Below are positions 8,754-21,235 of a stretch of DNA of 64,000 bases, piece by piece. The notes under the pieces were generated by a model. The model worked only from the letters and a program-made list of their open reading frames with translations, had not been told where the DNA came from and did not search any database. Source of the DNA: Zoogloea sp021286885 (GTDB lineage: Bacteria; Pseudomonadota; Gammaproteobacteria; Burkholderiales; Rhodocyclaceae). The translations under genes were made by a program, and so were the position numbers. Positions within the stretch are counted from its first letter, which is position 1. Each line of letters opens with the position of its first letter. The stretch lies in NCBI RefSeq assembly GCF_041915215.1, contig NZ_JAYSBV010000002.1. One strand, written 5' to 3'.

Positions 8754-9956
8754 TCAGGAGTAGCTGAGCCCCATGGCTTCACGCACTTCACGCATGGTTT
8801 CCTGGGCGAGCTTGCGGGCCTTGTCGCAACCATCGGCCACGATGCTGCGCACCAGGCTGGGGTCGTCCAGATAAGGCTGGGCGCGCTCGCGCATGGCGTC
8901 CTGCTCTTTTTGCACCGCGTCGATCAGGGGCTGCTTGCACTCCAGGCAACCGATGCCGGCGCTCTTGCACCCTTGGGTGACCCAGCTGCGGGTTTCGTCG
9001 CTGGAATACACCAGGTGGAACTGCCACACCGGGCACTTTTCGGGATCGCCCGCATCGGTGCGCCGCATGCGCTGGGGGTCGGTCTTCATGGTGCGGATCT
9101 TCTTGCTGACGGTTTCGCTGTCGTCGCGCAGGAAGATGGTGTTGCCGTAGGACTTGGACATCTTCTGGCCGTCCAGGCCGGGCATCTTGGAGGCTTCGGT
9201 GAGCAGCACGCCCGGTTCGGGCAGGATCACCTTGCCGCCGCCTTCCAGGTAGCCGTACAGGCGCTCCCGGTCACCCAGAGAGAGGCTCTGGGCCTCTTCG
9301 AGCAGGGCCTTGCCGCGCTCCAGGGCGTCTTCTTCGCCGTTTTGCTGGAAGCGGGTGCGGAATTCTTCGTACAGCTTGGCGCGCTTGGAACCCAGCTTCT
9401 TGACCGCTTCCTTGGCCTTTTCCTCAAAGCCCGGCTCACGCCCGTACATGTGATTGAAGCGGCGGGCCACTTCGCGGGTGAGTTCCACGTGGGGAATCTG
9501 GTCTTCGCCCACCGGCACCTTGTCGGCCCGGTAAATCAGGATGTCGGCGGACTGGAGCAGCGGATAGCCCAGGAAGCCGTAGGTGGACAGATCCTTGGCG
9601 CTCAGCTTTTCCTGCTGATCCTTGTAGGTGGGCACCCGCTCCAGCCAGCCCAGGGGGCACATCATGGAGAGCAGCAGGTGCAGTTCGGCGTGCTCAGGCA
9701 CCCGGGACTGGATGAACACGGTGGACTGGTTCGGGTCCACCCCGGCGGCCAGCCAATCCACAACCATGTCCCAGACGCTGTCTTCGATCACCTTGGGGTT
9801 ATCGTAGTTGGTGGTCAGGGCATGCCAGTCGGCCACGAAGAACAGGCAGGGGTATTCGGCCTGGAGCCGGACCCAGTTTTTCAGGACGCCGTGGTAATGG
9901 CCAAGGTGGAGCCGCCCGGTGGGGCGCATGCCGGAGAGGACGCGTTCAGCGAACAT
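8754..9956 (-). CDS. trpS: Tryptophanyl-tRNA synthetase
   Basis: A class I synthetase of 400 residues that charges tRNA-Trp. The start MFAERVLSGMRPTGRLHLGHYHG carries the HLGH (HIGH-type) signature, and KMSKSYGN is the KMSKS loop. The open frame continues upstream, but the preceding codons belong to the neighbouring protease gene in another frame, so the ATG at 9956 is clearly right. The protein is longer than the E. coli enzyme (334) because of an inserted segment before the KMSKS loop (about residues 195-260), which is common in betaproteobacterial TrpS. It starts five bases after the protease gene. Confidence 0.95.
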   Translation of the reverse strand: MFAERVLSGMRPTGRLHLGHYHGVLKNWVRLQAEYPCLFFVADWHALTTNYDNPKVIEDSVWDMVVDWLAAGVDPNQSTVFIQSRVPEHAELHLLLSMMCPLGWLERVPTYKDQQEKLSAKDLSTYGFLGYPLLQSADILIYRADKVPVGEDQIPHVELTREVARRFNHMYGREPGFEEKAKEAVKKLGSKRAKLYEEFRTRFQQNGEEDALERGKALLEEAQSLSLGDRERLYGYLEGGGKVILPEPGVLLTEASKMPGLDGQKMSKSYGNTIFLRDDSETVSKKIRTMKTDPQRMRRTDAGDPEKCPVWQFHLVYSSDETRSWVTQGCKSAGIGCLECKQPLIDAVQKEQDAMRERAQPYLDDPSLVRSIVADGCDKARKLAQETMREVREAMGLSYS

Positions 9957-9961
9957 GGGTG

Positions 9962-10621
9962 TCAAAATCCAAAAACGGTTGCAAGAGCAAAGCGGAACAG
10001 GCCCACCAGGGGGCCCAGGATACTGCCGAGCACACCAACAAACATCAGCAGAAAGAGGATCGGCATCCCATAGGGTTCGATCATCGAGAAGCGGTAGGCG
10101 GGCCGGGGCGGGAGCAGGCTCACCATAATCCGGCCCCCATCGAGGGGCGGCAAGGGTAACAGATTGAGCACCATCAGCACCGCATTGATCTGGATGCCCG
10201 CATCGGCCATGCGCGCCATGGGCAGCGCGTAGGTGCTCGCCGGGTTCATGAAGGCCAGCTTGAGCAGGCAGGCCCAGCCCAGGGCCATGAGCAGATTGAC
10301 CGCCGGGCCCGCTGCCGCCACCCACAGCATGTCGGCCTTGGGGCGACGCAGCCGGCCAAAATTGACCGGCACCGGCTTGGCCCAGCCAAAGAGCATCCCG
10401 CCCATGCCGCTGATCGCCCCGATGGCCAGGATCAAGCCCGGCACCAGCAGGGTGCCCACCGGGTCGATGTGGTGGATGGGGTTGAAGCTCAGGCGCCCGG
10501 CCCGTTCGGCGGTGTTATCGCCAAAATAGCGGGCCGCATAGCCGTGGGCCGCCTCGTGCAGCGTGATCGCAAACAGCACGGGCAGCGCCCAGATGGTCAG
10601 GGTGGTGATGAGTTCGTTCAT
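9962..10621 (-). CDS. Site-2 protease family (M50) membrane metalloprotease
   Basis: A 219-residue polytopic membrane protein with the zinc motif HEAAHGYAARYFGD (HExxH) at about residues 22-35 and the second-site motif NLLPLPPLDGGRI near residue 165. This is the small M50B type without a PDZ domain, unlike RseP. Such proteins are often found next to trpS and a TsaC-like gene, as here, but their substrates are unknown. The peptidase family assignment is firm; a physiological role cannot be read from the sequence. Confidence 0.88.
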   Translation of the reverse strand: MNELITTLTIWALPVLFAITLHEAAHGYAARYFGDNTAERAGRLSFNPIHHIDPVGTLLVPGLILAIGAISGMGGMLFGWAKPVPVNFGRLRRPKADMLWVAAAGPAVNLLMALGWACLLKLAFMNPASTYALPMARMADAGIQINAVLMVLNLLPLPPLDGGRIMVSLLPPRPAYRFSMIEPYGMPILFLLMFVGVLGSILGPLVGLFRFALATVFGF

Positions 10622-10686
10622 GGAGGGGGAAAACGGGCAGAAGCCCGGATTCTAGCAGAGCCGGCGCCCTTCCCCGCCGCCGGGCA

Positions 10687-11310
10687 TCACAGGCCGAAGG
10701 GGGTGAGGCTGCCGAGGCCTTCCCGCACCAGCTCGGGCGCGCCGCTGGTCAGGTCGATCACGGTGGTGGCCTGGGCCGGGCAGCCGCCCGCCTCGATCAC
10801 CAGATCCACCTCTTTTTCGAGGCGTTCGCGGATTTCTTCGGCATCGGACAAGGGCCACTCTTCATCCGGCAACAGCAGGGTGGACGTAAGCACCGGCTCG
10901 CCCAGGGCTTCCAGCAGGGCGGCGACCACCGGATGATCCGGGATGCGCAGGCCGATGGTCTTGCGCTTGGGGTGGAGCAGCCGGCGGGGCAGTTCCTTGG
11001 TGCCTTCGAGGATGAAGGTGTAGGGCCCCGGGGTGACGGCCTTCAGCAGCCGGTACTGGGCGTTGTCGACCCGGGCGTAGGTGGCGATTTCAGACAGGTC
11101 GCGGCACAGCAGGGTGAAGTGGTGGCGCTCATCCACCCCCCGGATGCGACGGATACGGGCCAGCAGGGCGCTGTCGCCGGTCACGCCACCCAGGGCATAC
11201 GCGGAATCGGTGGGAAAGGCCACCAGACCGCCATCCTTCATGATCTCGGCGGCCTGCTTGATGAGGCGGGCTTGGGGTTGTTCGGGGTGCAGGGAAAAGA
11301 ACTGGGCCAT
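10687..11310 (-). CDS. TsaC/YciO family threonylcarbamoyl-AMP synthase-like protein
   Basis: A 207-residue YrdC-fold protein. I start it at MAQFFSLHPEQPQARLI (11310) because the frame upstream reads through the preceding gene and lacks family character. The blocks GGLVAFPTDSAYALGG, ARIRRIRGVDERHHFTLLC and TIGLRIPDHP match the YciO/Sua5 family, which makes or binds threonylcarbamoyl-AMP for tRNA t6A37. Its length and the order next to a PHP-domain protein fit YciO rather than the essential TsaC. It starts eight bases after the stop of the PHP gene. Confidence 0.88.
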   Translation of the reverse strand: MAQFFSLHPEQPQARLIKQAAEIMKDGGLVAFPTDSAYALGGVTGDSALLARIRRIRGVDERHHFTLLCRDLSEIATYARVDNAQYRLLKAVTPGPYTFILEGTKELPRRLLHPKRKTIGLRIPDHPVVAALLEALGEPVLTSTLLLPDEEWPLSDAEEIRERLEKEVDLVIEAGGCPAQATTVIDLTSGAPELVREGLGSLTPFGL

Positions 11311-11318
11311 GGTCAGGA

Positions 11319-12182
11319 TCAACAAGAGGAAACAGGCATCAGCCGGGTCCATACCGGCGTCAGGTCGGGGGGCAGGAGCGGGGCCTTGCCCAGCTCGATC
11401 ACGCAATCTTCGGGGCCGTGGTAGTCGGAGGCGCGGGAGGCCAGCAGGCCAAACTTGCGCGCCAGCCGGGCAAAGGCCAGCACCTGACCGGCATCGTGGG
11501 CGCCGCAGGCCACTTCGACCCCGGCACCGCCCAGCTCGCGGAAACGCTCAAACAGGCGATCCATTTCGGAGTTGCTGATCCGGTAACGCCCCGGATGGGC
11601 CAGCACCGCGATGCCGCCTGCCCCGTGAATCCAGCCCAAAGCGTCTTCCAGGGTGGCCCACACGTGCTCCACATAGCCGGGCTTGCCCCGGGCCAGGTAG
11701 TTGTTGAACACGTCGTGCACATTGCGCGCCACGCCCACTTCCACCAGATAGCGGGCAAAGTGGGCCCGGCTGATCAGGGAGGGATTGCCGGCGTAGCGCA
11801 GCGCGCCTTCCAGGGCGCCCCGGATGCCGATGCGTTCCAGTTCGGCGGCGATGAGGGCTGCCCGCCCATCGCGCCCTTCCCGCACCTGGCGCAGGCCTTC
11901 AAGCAGCGCGGGGTTTTCCGGGTCAATGCCCAAGCCCACCACATGCAGGGTCTGGTCCAGCCAAGAAACAGAAATCTCGACCCCCGCCACGAAGGGCAGC
12001 CCCAGGCGTTCGGCCTCGGCCCGGGCTTCGGCAATCCCGCTCACTTCGTCGTGGTCCGTCAGGGCCAGCAACTCCACCCCGGCCCCGTGGGCCCGGCGCA
12101 CCAGCTCGGCGGGGCTGAGGGTTCCGTCGGAGGCGGTGGAGTGGCAGTGCAGGTCGGCGTTCAGTACATTCGGTGCAGTCAT
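11319..12182 (-). CDS. rnm: PHP-domain 5'-nucleosidase/RNase AM
   Basis: A 287-residue PHP metal-dependent phosphoesterase of the YciV/TrpH family. E. coli YciV is RNase AM, a 5'-3' exonuclease that finishes rRNA 5' ends. Metal motifs DLHCHSTASDGT and LTDHDEVSGI are at residues 10-46, IAVLAHPGRYR is in the middle, and the C-terminal DYHGPE is also typical. The start overlaps the stop of the upstream hydrolase in an ATGA, so the two are coupled. Confidence 0.88.
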   Translation of the reverse strand: MTAPNVLNADLHCHSTASDGTLSPAELVRRAHGAGVELLALTDHDEVSGIAEARAEAERLGLPFVAGVEISVSWLDQTLHVVGLGIDPENPALLEGLRQVREGRDGRAALIAAELERIGIRGALEGALRYAGNPSLISRAHFARYLVEVGVARNVHDVFNNYLARGKPGYVEHVWATLEDALGWIHGAGGIAVLAHPGRYRISNSEMDRLFERFRELGGAGVEVACGAHDAGQVLAFARLARKFGLLASRASDYHGPEDCVIELGKAPLLPPDLTPVWTRLMPVSSC

Positions 12183-13054
12183 GATTCCCTAGCCAGCAAA
12201 AAGTCTTCGACAACCCGGGCGACGGCGCCCGGCTGATCGTGGTGCAGGTTGTGGCCGCAATCGGCCAGCTGCACCACGCGTACATCCCTGAAACAGGCCC
12301 GCGCCTCTGCATGGGCGAGATCGGTCACCCCTAGGCGGTGCCGCAGCACCGGCGCCTGGGGCTCCACCCACAGGGTGGGGGCCGTGATCCGGCGCCAGCA
12401 GGCATAGGCCTCGGCACGCCGGTAGAGCTGGGGATGGATGCGCTTGTGGGCCGGATCTCCCGCCCAGCGGATGCGCCCTTCCCCATCGGGCTCGCCCAGG
12501 TGCTCGGCCAGAAAGGCCGCCCGCACCGGATCGAGCCGGGGATTGTCTGCCTGCAGACGCGCCGCCAAAGCGGCCCGGTCTGCATACGTTTTGAGCTGCT
12601 GGGGAACCCGGAGTTCGGCCAGCCATTTTTCCAAGCGCCCCGGCGCCTGCTCGGGGGGCACATCGGCCAGCCCGAAGGCATCCAGCATCACCAGCCGGGA
12701 CACCCGCCCGGGCCGGACGCCAGCGTACAGGCTGGCCACATTACCGCCCAGGCTATGGCCCAGCAAGCATACCGGCGCGGCAGGAGCGTAATAATCGAGA
12801 ATCGCGTCCAGATCGCCCAGGTAATCGGCAAACCAATAGCTATCGCCCTGCCAGGCGGTCTGGCCGAAGCCGCGCCAGTCGGGGGCGATGACGTGCCAGC
12901 CAGACACAAGCGCATCCACCACAAACTGGAAGGACGCGGAAACATCCATCCACCCATGGAGCATGAAAAGGCGCGGATGTGCCGGGTCACCCCACTCCCG
13001 GATGTGGTGACGGACACCCCGGATGGGGAGCAAGGTGCTGCGCGATGGGATCAT
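12179..13054 (-). CDS. Alpha/beta hydrolase
   Basis: A 291-residue alpha/beta-fold hydrolase. HGWMDVSASFQFVVDAL follows the oxyanion strand and GHSLGGNVASLYA holds the nucleophile elbow serine. A late VQLADCGHNLHHDQP supplies the catalytic histidine. Esterase or thioesterase activity is likely, but the substrate is unknown. It is the first gene of the leftward run and is divergent from the glycine riboswitch. Confidence 0.85.
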   Translation of the reverse strand: MIPSRSTLLPIRGVRHHIREWGDPAHPRLFMLHGWMDVSASFQFVVDALVSGWHVIAPDWRGFGQTAWQGDSYWFADYLGDLDAILDYYAPAAPVCLLGHSLGGNVASLYAGVRPGRVSRLVMLDAFGLADVPPEQAPGRLEKWLAELRVPQQLKTYADRAALAARLQADNPRLDPVRAAFLAEHLGEPDGEGRIRWAGDPAHKRIHPQLYRRAEAYACWRRITAPTLWVEPQAPVLRHRLGVTDLAHAEARACFRDVRVVQLADCGHNLHHDQPGAVARVVEDFLLARES

Positions 13055-13075
13055 TCACGCAAGTTTAACAGACCC

Positions 13076-13104
13076 TTGCCCCGCTTCAGCGGGGATGATA
13101 TGGT
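13076..13104 (+). promoter_or_regulatory. Possible sigma-70 promoter of the gcv operon
   Basis: TTGCCC (13076-13081) and TATGGT (13099-13104) are 17 bases apart, each matching four of six consensus bases. They lie just upstream of the glycine aptamer, which is where the transcript must begin. Confidence 0.35.
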
Positions 13105-13110
13105 GCGCCC

Positions 13111-13317
13111 CGTCGTGTGGAAGAGAGCCTGCGCACCCGTTGCAGCCAGGCCGCCGAAGGCGCAACCCCCGGAACCGCTCAGGCAAAAGGACCATCGACG
13201 AATCAAATCTGGAGAGTAGATGTGCCCCGCAAGGCGCGGGAGATCATCCACCGAAGGGGCACGCAGGGCCGGTCGCCACAGGCGCCGCTGCAATCTCTCA
13301 GGTACAAAGGACAGATG
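13111..13317 (+). ncRNA. Tandem glycine riboswitch
   Basis: Two consecutive glycine aptamers can be read. The first has GGAAGAGA near 13119, the block CGCCGAAGGCGCAA near 13152, and closes with CTCAGGCAAAAGGACCATC near 13178-13196. The second has CTGGAGAGT near 13210, CACCGAAGGGGCA near 13249, and closes with CTCTCAGGTACAAAGGACAG near 13296-13315. The short linker between the aptamers and the terminator after the second fit the cooperative glycine class. Glycine binding should favour antitermination and turn on gcvTHP. Confidence 0.93.
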
Positions 13318-13366
13318 GGGCCGAGGCGAACCGCTTTTAGCGGGTCGCCTCGGCCCTTTTGCTTTT
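13318..13366 (+). terminator. Riboswitch expression-platform terminator
   Basis: A twelve-base stem GGGCCGAGGCGA / TCGCCTCGGCCC is capped by a further four-base stem CCGC / GCGG and followed by TTTTGCTTTT. The left arm begins right at the end of the second aptamer, so glycine binding can compete with it. It lies 34 bases before the gcvT start. Confidence 0.9.
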
Positions 13367-13400
13367 CTACACTGAACCTTTGCCTTTGCCGGAGTGCTCC

Positions 13401-14483
13401 ATGGCCCAACAAACCCCTCTCCACGCCACCCACGTCGCCGCAGGCGCCCGCATGGTCGACTTCGCCGGCTGGGACATGCCGGTCAACTACGGCTCCCAGA
13501 TCGAAGAACACAAGGCCGTGCGCACCGATGCCGGCATGTTCGACGTGTCCCACATGCTGGGCCTCGACCTCCAGGGCAGCGGTGCCAAGGCCTTCCTGCG
13601 GGGCCTGATCGCCAATGATGTGGCCAAGCTGCAAGAAGCGGGCAAGGCCCTCTACTCCTGCATGCTGAACCCGGAAGGCGGCGTGATCGACGATCTGATC
13701 GTCTACTTCCTGAGCGACACCGAATACCGCATCGTGGTGAACGCCGGCACCGCCGACAAGGACGTGGCCTGGATGCAGGAACGCCTCGCCGCCAGCGGCC
13801 TGGAAGCCACCCTCACCGTGCGCCGGGATCTGGCGATGATCGCCGTCCAGGGCCCCAATGCCCGCGCCAAGACCTGGGCCGCCCTGCCCGGCACCGAAGC
13901 CGCCTCCGCCGGCCTCAAGCCCTTCCAGGCAGCCATTGTGGGCGAATACTTCATCGCCCGTACCGGCTACACCGGCGAAGATGGCTTCGAGCTGACCCTG
14001 CCGGCAGGCGAAGCCGCCGCCACCTGGGCCGCCCTCACCGCCGCCGGCGTGGCTCCCTGCGGCCTGGGCGCCCGGGACACCCTGCGCCTGGAGGCCGGCA
14101 TGGCCCTCTACGGTAACGACATGGACGAAACCGTCTCTCCCCTGGATGCCGGCCTCGCCTGGACCGTGGATTTCAAGGACGAAACCCGCGACTTCGTGGG
14201 CAAGGCCGCCCTGCAAGCCCAGGGCACCCGCCAGCAAACCCTGGGGCTGATCCTCGAAGACAAGGGCGTGCTGCGCAGCCACCAGCCGGTGCATACCGCC
14301 CAAGGTGTAGGCGAGACCACCAGTGGCACCTTCTCCCCGACCCTGCAAAAATCCATTGCCCTGGCACGCCTGCCCCTGGGTGTGGCGGCCGGCGACCAGG
14401 TCGAGGTGGAGATCCGTGGCAAGCGCCTCAAGGCCCGCGTGGTGAAGGCCCCCTTCGCCCGTCACGGCAAGGCACTGGTGTAA
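13401..14483 (+). CDS. gcvT: Glycine cleavage system T protein (aminomethyltransferase)
   Basis: The 360-residue product transfers the methylene group from aminomethyl-lipoyl-H protein to tetrahydrofolate and releases ammonia. MVDFAGWDMPVNYGSQIEEH, the family start, and YTGEDGFELTLPA are visible, as is LRLEAGMALYGNDMD. The ATG at 13401 has GGAG eight bases upstream. A longer frame starting inside the riboswitch terminator is rejected. First gene of the riboswitch-controlled gcvTHP operon. Confidence 0.96.
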   Translation: MAQQTPLHATHVAAGARMVDFAGWDMPVNYGSQIEEHKAVRTDAGMFDVSHMLGLDLQGSGAKAFLRGLIANDVAKLQEAGKALYSCMLNPEGGVIDDLIVYFLSDTEYRIVVNAGTADKDVAWMQERLAASGLEATLTVRRDLAMIAVQGPNARAKTWAALPGTEAASAGLKPFQAAIVGEYFIARTGYTGEDGFELTLPAGEAAATWAALTAAGVAPCGLGARDTLRLEAGMALYGNDMDETVSPLDAGLAWTVDFKDETRDFVGKAALQAQGTRQQTLGLILEDKGVLRSHQPVHTAQGVGETTSGTFSPTLQKSIALARLPLGVAAGDQVEVEIRGKRLKARVVKAPFARHGKALV

Positions 14484-14550
14484 CAGCGCCGACGCCGGTT
14501 TCTGACAGACTCCAATCGCATCAACCCTTCCAAGTCAAAAGGATTTCACG

Positions 14551-14931
14551 ATGAGCAACATTCCTGCCGAACTGCGTTACACCACCTCCCATGAATGGGT
14601 CCGCGTCGAAGCCGATGGCACCCTGACCGTGGGCGTGACCGACCACGCCCAGCAAGCCCTAGGTGACGTGGTCTTCCTCGAACTGCCCGAAGCTGGCCGT
14701 GTGGTCGAAGCCGGTGAGTCCGTGGCCGTGATCGAATCCGTGAAGGCGGCTTCCGACATCTACGCCCCCGTGGCGGGCGAAGTGATCGCCAACAACGAAG
14801 AAGCCGTGAACGCCCCCGAAGGCGTGAACGAAGACGCCTACGGCGCCTGGCTGTTCAAGATCAAGCCCGCCGACGCCAATGCCGTCAACGGCCTGCTGGA
14901 TGCCGCCGGCTACGAAAACGCCATCAGCTAA
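14551..14931 (+). CDS. gcvH: Glycine cleavage system H protein
   Basis: The 126-residue lipoyl carrier shuttles the aminomethyl group between P, T and L proteins. The lipoylation motif ESVKAASDIYAPV has its lysine at residue 65. GVTDHAQQALGDVVFLELPE precedes it and NEDAYGAWLFKIK follows, all typical. AAAGGA lies upstream of the ATG. It sits 67 bases after gcvT. Confidence 0.97.
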   Translation: MSNIPAELRYTTSHEWVRVEADGTLTVGVTDHAQQALGDVVFLELPEAGRVVEAGESVAVIESVKAASDIYAPVAGEVIANNEEAVNAPEGVNEDAYGAWLFKIKPADANAVNGLLDAAGYENAIS

Positions 14932-15069
14932 TGCCCCCGGCCCCCGCCTGGGGGGCCTGACGCGAGGGTGAGCGCCTGGCGCTCCCCCCGCATCGCTGCA
15001 CCTTCCCCGCGCTTTTCGGGCCGCCTGCGCCCTTGCGGCGCACCCCCGATTTTCCCGAGTTTCACACCC

Positions 15070-17964
<2,895 letters not shown>

Positions 17965-18004
17965 ACCTGAGCCGCACGCCTCCGGGCTCCCGCCCGGATG
18001 CACA

Positions 18005-18041
18005 AACGCCCCGCCTGCACACGCAGGACGGGGCGTTTTTT
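18005..18041 (+). terminator. Terminator of the gcv operon
   Basis: A long stem AACGCCCCG-CCTGC / GCAGG-A-CGGGGCGTT with loop ACAC is followed by a run of six T. It lies 40 bases after the gcvP stop. The converging serine protease gene ends 49 bases further on. Confidence 0.9.
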
Positions 18042-18089
18042 ATGCGTTCGAACGGATGCGCTCGGAACGGTGTTCAGGTGCTCGGGCGC

Positions 18090-18914
18090 TCAGGGCTTGC
18101 CCAACAGCGCCTTGAGGAAAGCCACCGGAATCGCGTAGGTGATGCCCGAAGGGTTGGTGATGGCGGCTTCCTTGAGCCCCTTCACGAACACCTGGTTCAC
18201 CACCCCCACCACTTCGCCGTTTTCGGCCAGATACACTGGGCTGCCGCTGTTGCCCGGGAAGGCCACGATGTCGAGCTGAAGCACGTTATAAAGCCCGCTA
18301 TTGAGCCGGCGAATGGCCCGGGCGTCCAGCTGGCTGGCATTGGCAAAGGGCTGACCAATGGGGGTGATGGCCGCCACGATGCCCTTGTGGGTCGCCGGAA
18401 AAACACCCAGGGCGCCCACCAGCGGGAAGCCGGTGATCGCAATGTCCTGGCCTTCCCGCACCACCGTGTTTTCGGCCAGCACCATGGGGCGCATGGGCGG
18501 GCCTTCAATACGCAGTACGGCCAGATCCCGCTCGGTGTCGACGGCCTCCTTGGTCGCCATGCGCAGCTGGGGGCGACCGCCGCCGGGGGTGGGAATGGCG
18601 ACCACGAAGCGCTCGCTCACGTCGGCAAACACTTCCGCCACCACGTGGGCATTGGTGGCCACCTGGTTGCCATCCCCCACCACGAAGCCGGAGCCAAAGA
18701 AGCGGAACGACGGGCTGCGGGTGGGCAGCAGGCTGCCAATGGCCACAATCGAGGGGCGAATCTGTTGCAGGGTATCGGGCAGCTCGGCGGCCTGGGCCTG
18801 GGGCGGAGCCACACCCAGCAGCAAGGCCGTACCCAGCAGACCTGCAGACAGACAACGGGCCAGACGAGCAGCAAGCACTTGAACGGCGACGTGAACAGCG
18901 TTGGGGGTATTCAT
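18090..18914 (-). CDS. Periplasmic trypsin-like (S1C) serine protease
   Basis: A 274-residue protein with a signal peptide (cleavage probably after AQA at residue 42) and a DegP-like protease domain. The catalytic triad is visible as H90 in TNAHVV, D130 in ERDLAVL and S223 in GNSGSP. No PDZ domain follows the protease domain, so it is shorter than DegP/DegS. I chose the ATG at 18914, which puts a normal n- and h-region at the N-terminus; an earlier ATG at 18977 would overlap the upstream gene. The substrate is unknown. It lies after the lytic transglycosylase gene, which may point to an envelope role. Confidence 0.85.
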   Translation of the reverse strand: MNTPNAVHVAVQVLAARLARCLSAGLLGTALLLGVAPPQAQAAELPDTLQQIRPSIVAIGSLLPTRSPSFRFFGSGFVVGDGNQVATNAHVVAEVFADVSERFVVAIPTPGGGRPQLRMATKEAVDTERDLAVLRIEGPPMRPMVLAENTVVREGQDIAITGFPLVGALGVFPATHKGIVAAITPIGQPFANASQLDARAIRRLNSGLYNVLQLDIVAFPGNSGSPVYLAENGEVVGVVNQVFVKGLKEAAITNPSGITYAIPVAFLKALLGKP

Positions 18915-18963
18915 GGGAAGGCAGACGCCGGCCCAGGCCGGCGGAGGAAGATGGCTTACTCGC

Positions 18964-19893
18964 TTAGCGTACCACAACCGCCTCTACGGCCTTGATTCCC
19001 TGGACGATAGGGGACGGATGGGGCACCGCCGACGGATCAAAGGGATGTTCAGCCCGGGGGAAGAAGGCCAGGATGCGCTTCACGTACGCCTGGGTTTCCT
19101 TGTAGGGAGGAACGCCCTTGTACTTGTCCACCGCGCCCTCACCCGCGTTGTAGCCGGCGGCTGCCAGGGCCACATTGCCCTTGTAGTAGGCCAGCAACCA
19201 ACGCAGATAGGCCAGCCCGCCCCGGATGTTCTGCACCGGATCGAAGCTGTCTTTCACGTTGAAACGGGCTGCAGTTTCGGGAATGAGCTGCATCACCCCC
19301 ATCGCATTCTTGGGAGAACGGGCATTCGGATCGAGGGCCGATTCGGTGCTCGCAATCGCCAGGGCGAGGCGAGGCTCAATGGCGTAGCGCCCGGCCAGGG
19401 TGGTCACCATTTCGACCATCTGGCGCCGGCCTTCGGGCAGGGATGCAATGTACTTGCGGCTGTCCCAGCTTTCCCGGGCAAAGAACTGGCGGTCCGAAGG
19501 GCGCGGCTTGAGGCATTCGGGCACCGCACCGCTGAACTCGCCAAACCGGGGGCGGATGCGCTCGGCACCCGAGTGTCCCTTCACGATGGCCATGTCGAAC
19601 AGAGTGATGGCGTAGTCGTCATTGCGCACCACACCGCGCCCGTTGGCAAACATCCAGCCCAGGCTGTACATGGCCTCGCCACTGCCCAACAGCACCGCCT
19701 GACAGTACAGGTCGGCCGCCTGTTCGGGATCTCGGGGAACCCCTTCGCCATGCTCCAGGGCCTGGGCCTGGGCCAGCAGCTGGCTGATCGCCGCCTCGGG
19801 GTCTGCCGCGTCAGCAGCAAAAACGGGCGCCTGGGCCATACAGCCCAGAACGCCCGCCAGCAGAACCCCCAGGCGGAGGCATTTCAACACCAT
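18964..19893 (-). CDS. Lytic transglycosylase with Sel1/TPR-like N-terminus
   Basis: A 309-residue exported murein hydrolase. After a signal peptide (to about residue 27), Sel1-like repeats (EQAADLYCQAVLLGSGEAMYSLGWMFANGRGV) occupy about 40-105. The SLT domain (about 165-285) carries the catalytic glutamate E184 in IASTESALDPN, then GVMQLIPETA and AAGYNAGEGAVDKY. It cleaves peptidoglycan between MurNAc and GlcNAc. It is 19 bases from the UDP-sugar dehydrogenase gene and probably co-transcribed with it. Confidence 0.9.
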   Translation of the reverse strand: MVLKCLRLGVLLAGVLGCMAQAPVFAADAADPEAAISQLLAQAQALEHGEGVPRDPEQAADLYCQAVLLGSGEAMYSLGWMFANGRGVVRNDDYAITLFDMAIVKGHSGAERIRPRFGEFSGAVPECLKPRPSDRQFFARESWDSRKYIASLPEGRRQMVEMVTTLAGRYAIEPRLALAIASTESALDPNARSPKNAMGVMQLIPETAARFNVKDSFDPVQNIRGGLAYLRWLLAYYKGNVALAAAGYNAGEGAVDKYKGVPPYKETQAYVKRILAFFPRAEHPFDPSAVPHPSPIVQGIKAVEAVVVR

Positions 19894-19912
19894 AAGCCTT
19901 CCGCCCGATGGA

Positions 19913-21193
<1,281 letters not shown>

Positions 21194-21235
21194 TGGTCAA
21201 TCCTGTATGAGTACGGAGGGTACACCCGGCACACT

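Noticed and set aside
13359..13400. Upstream extension of gcvT
   Set aside because: It would start inside the riboswitch terminator and lacks a ribosome site; the ATG at 13401 has GGAG.
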